NCBI RefSeq assembly: GCF_963678635.1
Contig: NC_087064.1
Location: forward strand, 75,792,213-75,856,212
Direction: 5' to 3'
From: Symsagittifera roscoffensis
Lineage: Eukaryota; Xenacoelomorpha; Acoela; Convolutidae
DNA length: 64,000 nucleotides
Shown: positions 1-10,000 of the stretch, piece by piece
Layout of the letters: every line of letters begins with the position of its first letter
How positions within the stretch are numbered: the first letter of the stretch is position 1
Notes under the pieces: model-generated
What the model saw: the letters and a program-made list of their open reading frames with translations, nothing else
What the model was told of the DNA's origin: nothing
Database searches by the model: none
Position numbers and translations under genes: made by a program

Positions 1-230
1 TGGCCCCGGTCTTTCTGCTACTGAGAACTCTCGTGTGAACGAGCAGGTTCTCACATGTGGTGAACCAGTAATTTTGGATGATCTAACCGGCCAAACCCCT
101 GTGAGAGTGCAAGTTCTTCCCGCGATCAGTCCCACAAAAGTCGAGAAACCTACAATCAACGACGATTCAAAGAAAGGAAACGAAGGAATGCGCTCAAGAC
201 GTTCAGCAACAGAAAAGCCGAAAACAAACA
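1..230 (+). CDS. TMEM87: TMEM87-like Golgi GOLD/7TM protein, exon 1 of 5 visible (5' partial)
   Basis: Part of a gene with visible exons 1-230, 337-541, 6295-6551, 6705-7222 and 13122-13313; phases 1, 2, 1 and 0 join without a stop. TMEM87 proteins are Golgi membrane proteins with a luminal GOLD-like domain followed by seven transmembrane helices; roles in trafficking and channel activity have been proposed. This exon is open from base 2 and encodes a polar, Lys/Ser/Pro-rich stretch with an RSRR motif, matching the disordered luminal linker before the membrane domain. It ends at a strong donor (gtaagg at 231). The signal peptide and the first half of the luminal domain are outside the window. 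The family call rests on the later exons; whether it is the A or B type cannot be decided. Confidence 0.8.
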
Positions 231-336
231 GTAAGGACCCCTTTTGTTTTTTGGTCACCTTTTCCAATGACAGTTGACCAACTGCACAGGCAGTTCAAAA
301 TATCGAATCGATAGACATTTCATATGATTGTTACAG

Positions 337-541
337 GTTATAAAGTGTACAAAACAGAATCCGCTGGACCTCATCTCTTGTTGCTTGAGATCAAGGCGCT
401 CAACTCTACTCAAGCGAAAGACACACAAGCGAAGGGATCCTTCGACGTGGAGTTCATTGCGCCGCATGGTTATCTGTCTGCCTTGGACTACCCTTTGTTA
501 TCTTTCACTGCTGCTATGTGCATAGTCTACGCCGGATTTAG
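337..541 (+). CDS. TMEM87: TMEM87-like, exon 2: end of luminal domain and start of TM1
   Basis: Acceptor ttacag at 331-336, donor ggtaca after 541. The exon encodes the last GOLD-like strands and then GYLSALDYPLLSFTAAMCIVY, which closely resembles the GYLSA-DWPL and MCIVY signature at the entry to TM1 in vertebrate TMEM87. The codon AG|C crosses into the exon at 6295. The intron before it is only 106 bases. Confidence 0.88.
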
Positions 542-1012
542 GTACATTTTGAGTTAACATTGTTTCAAGGCTCGATTTACATGTAGCAGCAGCATCAGCT
601 TTCATCAATCTTTTTTCCCATATCCGATGGGGTTTTTCCAGAGATTGCTATTTAATGTGTTTAAATGTTAATGAAGGAAATGAGTTTTCACACATTGTTC
701 TGACCACTAAAATTTGGGATGATCATTGCATTCGGGTGATTTTTTGTTTTCCACGCAAAATCAGGTACCATAAATAACCAACGGAATGGGTAGAGGGTTA
801 TCTATTATTCTTTTATAAATTTAAATGCGGGATTCCTAATCTCACCGCGTTTAAATTTTTTCAACGTATTATTTTTGAATGTTCAACGAAAGAATTTTTT
901 CACGGTTAAGCTATATCGTATATTGTAATGCTTAAGAAAGTTTTCTCGCTTTTCCCGTTTGAACGCATTGTTAAGTTCACCAAGTATAAAATTAGCAAAT
1001 CAATAGTGTGAT
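542..1012. other. Start of TMEM87 intron 2, no gene seen
   Basis: AT-rich intron sequence. About 725-800 resembles the head of the dispersed family seen at 21186 and 27697 (ttcgggtg... caaaatcaggtacca). No open frame with protein-like content. Confidence 0.5.
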
Positions 1013-1780
1013 GCTGTCAGAATTCACCTTGGGTGTTGCAAATTCGGCCTCGAATTATGAATGCCCAAATCCTTTTAGTGTACGAGATACGACGATTGTT
1101 GTGATTTTTTTTCAACAAATGTTAATTTTCAGAAAACTTAAATTACAAAATAATTTACAAAAACTTGAAATTCTCAACCCCGTAGTTGGGTGCTGTCAAA
1201 GTACTCTCGAGGCTTTCGAATTTTGCCTCCAAATATGACTGCTCAAATCCTTTTAGTTTTCGAGATATGTTTTTTGTGCTTTTTTTCAACAAGTGTTCAG
1301 ATAACATAAATTTTTCTTCAACAGTTTGTAATTCCCAACCCTAATTGGGGGATCTCAGAGTACCCTCAGGGGTTGCGAATCTTGTCTCCAATTATGACTG
1401 ATCAAATCTTGGTATTTTTCTAGATATAACGTTTTTATGGTTTTTTCAAAAAAGATTTCATATAATTTAAGTTTGAAGTTTCTCAAAATTTGAAATTCCC
1501 AACGCTGTAGTTGGGTACTGTAAGAGTACTCTCTGGAGTTGCAAAGCTTGTGTCTAAATGCGTCTGCTCAATTGCATTTAGTTTCCGAGATGTGACGTTT
1601 CCTAATTCATTTTATAATTTTGAAGAGTTTAGATCTAAAAAGCTTCGCAAAATTTTATGGTTTTTCAAAAATTTGAATTAAGAAGCTTGAATAAAAACCT
1701 TACAAAAGTTGATAATACGAACCCTGTAGTTGGTTGCTGTCAGAGTACACTCAAAGGATGCAGATCTTATTCCAATACAT
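1013..1780 (+). repeat. Degenerate minisatellite, about 5 units of 160-220 bp
   Basis: The block 'agtac[tc]ctc...gttgcgaat-ttgcctccaa-tatgactgctcaaatccttttag' recurs at about 1019, 1199, 1357, 1523 and 1743, each preceded by 'aacccygtagttgggtgctgtcagagtac'. Units have diverged by substitutions and indels, so the array is old. It lies inside TMEM87 intron 2. Confidence 0.75.
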
Positions 1781-2913
1781 GAAGTATTGCTATGATTTGT
1801 TAAAAGTCGAAGCACCGGAGGTGCGTTACACGCTAGTATCATATTAAAACCCTCAGTTGTGACTCGAACGACATGAAAAAATTTCAAACAGTAGTCTCAG
1901 TGACCAGAAAAACTGGTTTGAAAATTGTTAACTTTAGTCTAAATTTGAGCGAGTAAAGCGATCGAGTAACGTTCGTAGTCTTAAAAATTAACTGTTATTT
2001 GGACTTCAAGGCTAAGAAAACTTGAGTTACCTTAAAAAACTAGTTTTGGAAGTTTCATTCAGCATTTCCTTGGCTATAAAAAGTTTCTAAAAATCAAATT
2101 TTTCTTTCGGGTCAATCTGCATATCGGGTCAATCCTGTTAATGTAGCAACTCAGGATGGGTGGGAGAATATCCGGAGCTGGGCTCTGCAAGTGTGCACCT
2201 AGCCGCTGGTGAGAGTTCGATTTCGTGAAGTAATCTGAAAGATGGCCATACCCGAAGGTTTACTGTGGTGGCCTTAGTGTAATCTCGTACAGTTTTATCT
2301 ATACAGGTGTATGAGGCCTATTCTGTGTTGATTTAGGTTGTGAACTGAATAATTTCCCTGGAGCTCGTCAACTTTTTGCTCATGTTTCGTTTTCAATGTT
2401 GCTTCCAGTATGCGTCTGCTATTTGTTCATTGGTCCATGGTCTGAACGCTGTTTGGCAAGAATTTCATTATGCACAAAAACGGTGAATTTTGGTTTTATC
2501 CTGTGAAATATCTATGTTCATTTTAATCCAGCAAGTTATAGTTCTAAGATCATTTTTTGTTTGACTTGAAGCTTTGACCAGTTAGCGTGGCTGAAACTTG
2601 GAGATCAGATGGCATTGATTGCGCTACAGTTGACTGCTTTGTAACTGATGGCTAGTGTTCTTATGAGGATGTTTTTTTCTCGTCTCAACTCGTGTGCAAA
2701 TATTAAGAATATTGTTTCCAATACACCGAAATGCACCATCTCGTAGCATGTTAGCAGTTCGGGTACTTGCCTGCTTCGTTCGTGTTGTTCTGTCTGCCAT
2801 CGTGGCAAGGCCTCGTCGTCTTTATTCTTTTCTTGAAGCAGACGAAGGTGAGTTGACAGTCTAGTGTAAGCCATCGGAAGACTGGGTTGTCATCGTATGC
2901 TAGATGTTGTCAT

Positions 2914-3113
2914 GAGCAGCCGTGGTCGAGTGGGTTAGGCACATGTCTCTCAACACGAGGGTCATGCTTTCGAATCCCGCTTCGGTCACGGCTGGAGGGG
3001 TCCCAGTGTCATCCGCCTCCTCAAGGTGGGACCGGCTGCGGCGAAATGGATGATATCTCCCCCTCCCCCACGGTTGGTCCTGCACTGAGCAGGCGGGGGG
3101 CTAATAAATAAAT
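2914..3113 (+). mobile_element. tRNA-derived SINE with 12-bp target-site duplication
   Basis: The head resembles a tRNA gene: A-box-like tggtcgagtgggttagg and B-box ttcgaatcccg, with matching gcagccgtg and cacggctg arms. A unique GC-rich body (3000-3095) and a 3' tail of taataaataaata follow. Perfect 12-bp direct repeats, agatgttgtcat at 2902-2913 and 3114-3125, bound it. That is the hallmark of LINE-mediated insertion. Perfect target duplications suggest a fairly recent event. Confidence 0.85.
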
Positions 3114-3914
3114 AGATGTTGTCATCGTATGCAGAGCAACACTTTTCCGGTGGATAATTATTTTCCGGCTCGTGCTGAGGATAACTTTCCCGGCTGAGGA
3201 TAGACTTCCACCTCGGTTGTCAAGGCTGCAGTGTTTTTGGTGGAAAGAGACTTGGTCCTGCTTTCGGGGCTGCTCTTGAAACAAGCTAGCTCACTGAGTT
3301 AGTTTTTATAGCTTAGCTAGAGTGTTGGTGCGAGCACTGATCATTTGGGAGGCCAGTGCGGAACGTTTTAACTGTGGAGAGTCTGGTCCCTCGGCGATGT
3401 CTTTGGCCGATTGTTCTTCTGTGCTTTCTGCGGAATCCAGAGTTACAAGTGACTAGAGTCGACCAAATGGTTCAGACCATCCTTGTACCTTATTTTCCCT
3501 ATACAGCTTGTTGTTGTAGCTACACTGATTTAGGTTCCGAACTTACAATTGAATTGGAGAGATCGATTCTGTTTAAGATATATATATTAGGAATTTTATA
3601 GGAATTTTTTCTTTGGTCGTCTTGTTTAATCTATCAGTACAGTTCCCCCAGGGTCGCTAGCGGCAAAACCGAAGTAGAAGGGGAACGACCTTTTCCCAAT
3701 GATAGCGTCCTTGTGCTGGTGTCGACGCTTCCTCTTTGTATAGCACACTCAAAAATGAGGTTTGGTTGTCGTTAATGATGACCGTTCTAGGAGTCAAGTT
3801 GTTCGACGTGCTGAGAACCGAGTGAAACTCCATACCCGGTTCAAGGGGGTAGGTTTTAGTTACACGGGAGAACCGTTAAAAAATCCCAGATGTTTGGCAG
3901 CTTTTTATAAAAGA

Positions 3915-4100
3915 TATATGGCAGCTTTTTGGGATTCGCCAAAAGGCTGTCGATGGTAAGTGCGGTAGGGTGTACCCGGCAATTAAACAGATGGTATGTG
4001 GTGTGCGGTACTATATCACAACTTGGGCAGACGTCAGGTATATTGTTTTTTAATCTTTTGTGATAACTTATAAGGCGGGTTGAATACCCCCAACTATTTT
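3915..4100 (-). pseudogene. Jockey-type LINE ORF2 C-terminal remnant
   Basis: On the minus strand, reading downwards from about 4096, there is an open stretch containing CPSCDIVPHTTYHLFNC (about 3980-4031) followed by HPTALT and a run ending near KKLP. The Cx2C...H...HLFNC zinc-knuckle and the following P-T-L are typical of the C-terminal end of ORF2 in Jockey-like LINEs. I see no reverse transcriptase upstream, so this is a 5'-truncated dead copy. The plus-strand open frames here are shadows. Confidence 0.7.
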
Positions 4101-6294
4101 GCGAACATCTGTTTTTCCGGTCAAGTTTGTTTTCAGCTTCTCTCGGCAGCTTGTCAGAGCCATGGGTCGACAGCTGTTTGATTTGTCTGCTGCTTTAGCT
4201 TTGCTTTTATGTAAAACTGATCGTCGTCAGTTTCCAGGCGGATGGGGATTAGCCTTCCTTGCAGGACCTGTTGGAGGGCTAGGCAAAAAACTTGTTCACA
4301 TGACCCTCTCCGGAACCGACCTGTCTGCTTCAACAGCATGTTTGCGTTTTAGATACGGTTTTATTTACACAAGCAAGCTACAGCGATCGCAGTGTCGTAT
4401 TACGGAATCCAAGTTTTTCCCAATCCAACCAAGTGTTTCGTTTGTAAGTTTTCAAGCGACAGTGGCGGAGATGGCAAGACATGAGAATCGCAGTATACAG
4501 GTCGGGTGTTCGATTACGGCACAGCCAATTTTCATTTTTCAAAGTTTTTAAAATCGTTTCTTTCGTTTTTCAATTTCAACCTTCTTAGAGCTACTTTTTG
4601 CTGTTTTCTCGCTTATGTTTGCAAAGTGCTGCTTCGCTTCTGTGTGGAATTTTGTTTTATAGAGCTAGATTTCGCTAGGGTGGGCTTTAAAGTGTTCTAA
4701 TTTGATAAAAAAACGTTTTAAACGTTTAACACTGTTTAAAAACATGCATAAAATCAAAATTTTGAATATTTTTGACAATTCGTCCAATGTTTTTAAATAG
4801 ATACAAGTTTTGATTTTTTTGTCCCTGTCGGTGTGAACGAATCTCATCAAAAAAAAATCGGGACGAGGGTCTTTTTAAATTTTAAAGGAAAGGTTAGCCA
4901 AATCGATTTTCATAACACCTGTTATTTGAAGTGTTCTTAGCAAGTAGTGAATTTTAGTAAAATGAGGTGTATATAAAACAAAATGAGGCAGAAAAAAAAT
5001 TGATTAGAAACATCAATAAACACATTGAAAAAGAACAAGTGTTTTAATTCACTTTAAAATTGTTTTTAAAACACCCTTGTTTTAAAACATTGCCACCCTG
5101 GATTTTGGATAATTTAATGTTTTTTACCCACTTGACCGATTAATCGGCTGAAAAAGGTTCGGTTGAAGCTATTTCAAAAGGATTCGGTTTATCGCGTTTC
5201 ATCGTGTCGCTTGAACGACAGAAATTTTATTAAAAACGTTTCCAAGTGAGATCATAACACAAAAAAATTTGAAACAAAGTTTTTCTAAATAAACATCACT
5301 TGAGAGAGAGCGATAACACTAACATCTAACCTGTTTTCAGTTGTCCCACTTATGTTTTCCTGCTCAAGTTTACATGCAGTCATTTTTCTTGAGCACCCCT
5401 AAATTTTTGATTTTATAAAAAATTTTCATCGGGAAAAGTGATTGTCTACCTACCGTTTTTCTGCTTATTTTTTGCCGACTTAATTACCAAAGAACGGAAT
5501 TGTCTTGTGATTTATGCTGTTTCTACTATATTTACACTCGCGAGCGTTAGTGTATTAGTACGAACCCTCTTCTAGCCTAATTCGCAAATAAAAGGGTTCA
5601 TTAAAAGTTTTCAGTTATTTGGTGGCACTTTTACGATAATCACGATCTGTATCATTGGATTTTTCATAGCATCTGTTCTCTGCTTTATTTGTGGCTAGTT
5701 ATAGTAATTTATTAAGCGTCCGTGTTAATGCGTGATTCTCATAATCTCTAGGTCGCAGATCGAATCCGAGACGTAGCCGAATTTTTTCTAATTTCAGGCT
5801 TTTCTGTTTGTTCTTTTGCACTTCATAGAGCTGCTTTTTGTCGTTTTCTCGCTAGAGGTTGTGAAGCGCAAATGCACCTCTGTGATGAAAATTTTTTGAT
5901 AGATTACTGTAATGTTGCAGGAAGGGAAGTCAGTTTTGTCTTTTCTTCCCTTCTTACTCGCCGTAATCAAGTAATTTGAAATCAAGTTCCTTTTTGCCTC
6001 TGCAATAATTTTTTGCCAATTAGATTCAATCCATTGTTAAATCAGCAATATTTCAAATAATTGGCGAACTATGAATAGTATAATTAGTATGTGAACTATA
6101 GCATTGTGGGTGACTGAGTTGTGGTTACTCTTGGAAAAATTCTTTTTTTTTCGCTCAGTCAATTTTCGCTTTTATACATCTGTATTATCGTGGCATAGAT
6201 TTTTGCTTAGCAAATTGTGCGGACGCTCCACTTAGTTTCTGTAAAAACTATGGACACAGATATGCAAATATTGATTGAAATTGTTGTTTTGAAG
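4101..6294. other. Rest of TMEM87 intron 2, repeat-rich
   Basis: A 150-codon plus-strand open frame (4099-4551) overlaps the LINE region and has no recognisable family; I treat it as chance. At 5715-5900 is a tRNA-like head (B-box gatcgaatccg at about 5758) followed by the body 'gagctgctttttgtcgttttctcgct', shared with copies at 4590, 16420 and 41575. No gene seen. Confidence 0.45.
5715..5900 (+). mobile_element. tRNA-like SINE copy, degraded
   Basis: A tRNA-like promoter region (gcgtgattctcataatctctaggtcgcagatcgaatcc) is followed by a body shared with 16286-16470 and 41452-41625: 'cttcatagagctgctttttgtcgttttctcgctag'. It ends near 'gcgcaaatgcacctctgtg', a decayed form of the hairpin motif found at 17349. 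Confidence 0.55.
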
Positions 6295-6551
6295 CATAAC
6301 CTGGATGGTGTTTGGAGCTCTTCAGTGGCAGAATCTCCTCCGAGTCCAATTTTGGATCGGAGCTGTGATTGGAATGGGACTGATCGAACAGGCTGTGTTC
6401 CTGGCAGAGTACGAGAAGATGAATGAAACTGGAGTGCTCTACCAATGGGCGGAGATGACAGCTGAGTTCATCAGCATCCTGAAGAAGACTCTCGCCAGGT
6501 GTTTGGTGCTGATAGTCAGCCTTGGATATGGTCTCATCAAGCCCAGATTGG
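6295..6551 (+). CDS. TMEM87: TMEM87-like, exon 3: TM1 end to TM3
   Basis: Acceptor ttttgaag at 6287-6294; donor gtaagg at 6552. It encodes the WQNLLRVQFWIGAV and KKTLARCLVLIVSLGYG segments, near-identical in pattern to the TMEM87 core (kDLLRIQFWIAAV and KRTLARLLVIIVSLGYG). Two hydrophobic helices are evident. The preceding intron (542-6294) is 5.75 kb and repeat-filled. The acceptor was chosen because it alone keeps phase with exon 2. Confidence 0.9.
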
Positions 6552-6704
6552 GTAAGGTTTTAAGACCTGTATGTTTTGAATTCTAATGGTCCAAATATGA
6601 CATAAAGTATACATAATGAAAATGGACAATTAATGAAAATTTTGAACATTTTTGTGACTTTTCAGTTTTGTGTATCGTAGTTTTAACTCTTCGAAATGAT
6701 TCAG

Positions 6705-7222
6705 GATCACTGATGAACAATGTGGTGGCGTTGTGCATGTGCTACTTCCTCTTCGCTATCGTGGAGGCTGGACTTCGTATCTTCCAGCACCGCAATGATC
6801 CCTCAACTAAAGCCCTGATTGCCGCAATCCCCCTCTCCATAACGGAGAGCATCATCTGCTGGTGGGTGTTCACATCTCTAATGACCACCCTGAAAAATCT
6901 GAAGCTACGAAGGAATATCGTGAAGCTCACTGTCTATCGACACTTCTTCAATACTTTGATCTTCTGTGTCATTGCCGCTATAGTGTTCATGCTGTGGTCC
7001 ATTCGTATGCATAAGATGCCCAACTGTGTGACTGACTGGAGGGAGCTGTGGATCGATGACGCTTACTGGCAACTGCTCTTCTCTGTGATGCTCTTCGTAA
7101 TTATTATCTTGTGGCGGCCCAGTCAGAATAACAAGAGGTATGCGTTCTCTCCTCTCATGGACGATGAAGATGACGAGCAGGAGGAACCCTTCATTGACAC
7201 CGAGAACTCAAATTTCGACCAG
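6705..7222 (+). CDS. TMEM87: TMEM87-like, exon 4: TM3 to TM7 and acidic tail
   Basis: Acceptor gattcag at 6698-6704 and donor aggtctgt after 7222. It encodes most of the seven-helix bundle, including KLTVYRHFFNTLIFCVIAAI and LWRPSQNNKRYAFSPL, followed by an acidic DDEDDEQEE tail, all in TMEM87 order. Reading continues open past the donor to a stop at 7346-7348, giving a possible alternative C-terminus of about 41 residues. That read-through contains a dispersed-repeat motif (gtcgatgaacgtag at 7248), so the spliced form ending in 13122-13313 is preferred. Confidence 0.9.
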
Positions 7223-7372
7223 GTCTGTATCTCTGATTGTTATTTAGAGTCGATGAACGTAGATCAGATTTTTAGTATAGATCGTGATGCTTTTTTTAAA
7301 GGTGAAGTCTTAAAATTCTCCGAGTTTACAGACGTGTGCTCTAGTTGAGTTCAATTCAATTTTATCTGCTAC

Positions 7373-7900
7373 AAGTTTGGCAAAGTTCGCTCTTCAATAA
7401 CGAAATTGAGTTACTTTTACAAAAAAAGTGTCAACAATAATCTGTTTTTTAAATTCAAAGAGCTTTCAGGCCATATATTTTTTATAGTTTGAATTTCGAT
7501 AGTTGACGTTTTTCCATTAAATAAGTCAGTTTTTTTGTCTGTTCCCTTGCTTGAATTGACTCTTCTCCAACTGTATTGGCGATGTTTTTTTTGCCTTCAG
7601 TCTCTTTTTCTATTCACATTTTTTATGCAGTGTTTCAGTTGTATTGCAAGTGGTGCGAAGCTTCGCTTCGTCTGCGTAAGATAACTGTCTCTGCGAAAAT
7701 AAAAAAAATGCGCTGCAATATATATAAGTTGATCTGCAATATATTGATGAAGGTGTCCGAACAAAAAAGTTTGAAACCTAGTTACTGTTAAATTTTTCAA
7801 GCTGATTTTATGTGAAATCATTTTGAGCAACATATTTGGTCCTGTTGGCGTTGAGAAATCGCGCATATATAGTGCAAAATAATACTTAATTGAATCCAAG
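7373..7900. repeat. Dispersed-repeat fragments including a hairpin motif
   Basis: 7440-7560 resembles the 'attcaaagagctttaaggccatctat' repeat (copies near 8890, 19130, 19340, 30840 and 33290). 7645-7680 holds the hairpin motif tgcaagtggtgcgaagcttcgcttcg. It lies in the last TMEM87 intron. Confidence 0.55.
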
Positions 7901-7917
7901 CAAGGTTCGTTTTTTGT

Positions 7918-8045
7918 TAGTTAGTTTGCAAAAATTGCTGAGCCTAATTTGTATCCGCTTCTCGGCATATCTGTCTAATTGTCTCGAAATGCCCGAGAGA
8001 AACCGAATGGTATGCTATTTTTGAAAAATATCCCTTGTATACGTT
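7918..8045 (+). repeat. Dispersed repeat, copy 1 of a pair (second at 10127-10250)
   Basis: About 125 bases beginning 'caaaaattgctgagcc' and containing 'cttctcggcatatctg' and 'attgtctcgaaatg' recur at 10127-10250 with roughly 85-90% identity by eye. Function unknown; non-coding. Confidence 0.6.
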
Positions 8046-8054
8046 ATAAGCAGT

Positions 8055-8477
8055 AGCTGATTTTGGAGGGGCGGACGCCCCCCCCCCCCCCCCATCTCAG
8101 GGATTCGACCCCCTGCGGACCCAAAGGGTCGCCTCTTTGTTCTATTTTGAGATATCCATTTTTGGCTGACTGGCCTTAAATTTTTCTATAGGCGCCTTCA
8201 GGGCCAATATATACTAATTTTGAGGGGGGAGCGCGCGCCAAAAAAACGCGATTTTTTTTATCGAAAATTTCCAAAATTGCATAAAAACGCCTTTTTTGGC
8301 CTGTTTTTTTTTTCAAAAATTTGCCTGCGGCGCACAAAATTTGGGCAAACTGGGGTGTTAATGGTGATTTGGTAGAGCCAGAAAATCAATTTGGTCGATC
8401 TAAAAAAAGGCCTACAAATTTTTCATTTTTTGGAAAATCCGACCCCCCTCGAGAAAATCCTAGATCCGCCCCTCGTT
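8055..8477 (+). mobile_element. MITE-like element with GAGGGGCGGA inverted ends
   Basis: The left end reads ttggaggggcggac and the right end gatccgcccctc, an inverted pair of the 'CAGGGGCGGATC' kind common in hAT-type MITEs. A run of 16 C follows the left end. The interior (8191-8477) has a second copy at 31553-31757 (ggcgcc...gggccaat-tatactaattttgaggggggagcg). No target-site duplication is clear. Confidence 0.5.
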
Positions 8478-8504
8478 GTAAGACAATTTTTAAATTGCGT
8501 TAGT

Positions 8505-8990
8505 TTGTAAGAGTAATGAACGTAGTAATGAATTTTTCAGAGTAATGAGCGTAGTGAAGATTTTTGTATAGGTCTGGGTGATTTTTTTTCAGGAAAGGTC
8601 TTAAAAGTCTCTTATAACTACAGATGTGCATTCATACAAATGGATACATTTATGAATGCACTTCGGTATATATGCATTTTTTAAGCTCACTTGAAATTAA
8701 TCTGCTGAAAGTGACGTAAATATCATTCTCCGAATACGAACGTGGAATTAGCGCGAAAAAACCTGAACTATTTCTAGTTTCCAAAGTGGAATGTAATTAT
8801 TAGATTTCCGGCGGAATAAAAACTTTACCTATTGATCCAGTTTTATCTAGTTGGGTTGATGTTATCAAGAAAGCGCCAATCATAAATTGTTCAAGTTATT
8901 CAAAGAGCTTAAAGGGCGTCTATTTTTTCTTTGAAATTCGAAACTTTTTCAAGAAAGTTGGTGTTTTTTTTAATGTTTACTTGCGTTCAT
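8505..8990 (+). repeat. Composite dispersed repeat ('gaacgtagt' family)
   Basis: It begins with gagtaatgaacgtagt, runs through 'gcctattgatccagtttt-tc' and ends at 'attcaaagagcttaaagggc'. Similarly ordered copies are at 14812-15080, 19020-19450, 30490-30985 and 33390-33800. Non-coding, old, and of unknown class. Confidence 0.6.
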
Positions 8991-10000
8991 TACTCTATAC
9001 ACAAGCATAGCTTGTGTTATAGTATGAATTATCTTTTTTTCCAAACTAAGTTGCAATATTGTTGCGACGCAAATATTGTTGCGATAAAATGTGTTCATTT
9101 TGAAAAGGTTCATGTTGATCAATACCAGCTAATAAGTACAGCCAATGCTAAGGATATTAACACGGACTTTTATTGTTCCGACTCTCGTAACGAAAGTAAC
9201 GGAATATTTGTGCTCGGGGTGTTTTGTTTTCAGACAAATTTCGACTTTTTAAATAGCCATTTTTGACGGAATGTTTTTTATATCATTCAAAAGGTATTGT
9301 TGTCTTAAGCTTGAATTTGAAAAGATATTTCACCTGTGATTTTTCGTAAAGTTGTGGGGGTTTAAAAATTCCCATTTTGGTCAATTCGGGAAAATTATTG
9401 CGCGATATATTTCGCGCTAATAACGCGTAAGCGGTGATTTAATCCGTCTTGGAAATCGTTTCAAGTTGGTTGAAGGAAGCCTATTGCCATAATTGATTTG
9501 TTACTAGGAGCGAAATTTATCACTTGTAGTTTATATGGCGTGTGGAGTGATGATTTTCACGAAAATCTCAGATTTTTTTAAATTAACATTTAATTTTTTC
9601 ATGTTGTTACTGCTACATACACCTTAAAAGGTTTTACAAACCATTTTGTTTTACAAATATCACTTTAACTTCAAGGTATCATGGATCTGTAGCGTAGAGG
9701 TAGGGAGGAGACCTACAACAAATAAGAGGGTTCGAACCTGGGCAGGGTCGGATGTTTTCAATGACTTTTTTTGTATACTAGCTAAAATGCGTCAGCTCTA
9801 TAGGCTGAGGCATGTCCAATTGATAACTTTCTTTCTTTTTCAAGTTCACTGGTACTGCTAATTGGCTTGCGTCACGTAAGAAATTTTGTAGACTCAAAGT
9901 TTTACTCATTCAGTTTTTCCCAGTAGCGTTATCGGTCATATTTTTGCTTTTGTATGCGAAGTGTAACTTCGCCTCTGTGTTTCCAATCTTCGATTGGCTA
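8990..10000 (+). repeat. Large dispersed duplication, copy 1 (partner 27090-27600)
   Basis: 8990-9190 ('agcttgtgttatagtatgaa ... gccaatgctaaggatattaacac') and 9650-9975 ('cttcaaggtatcatggatct gtagcgtagag ... gcgaagtg-aacttcgcct') match 27090-27250 and 27265-27605 in the same order. The 9190-9650 segment is absent from the other copy. The block contains a tRNA-like promoter (gggttcgaacctgggcagg at about 9727). Confidence 0.65.

Noticed and set aside
2914-2995. Apparent tRNA gene at the SINE head
   Set aside because: Flanking target duplication and 3' AATAAATA tail show a retrotransposed SINE.
4099-4551. 150-codon plus-strand open frame, one of the longest unexplained ones
   Set aside because: No domain or coding-like composition. 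It overlaps a minus-strand LINE remnant and lies in a TMEM87 intron, so it is best explained as chance.
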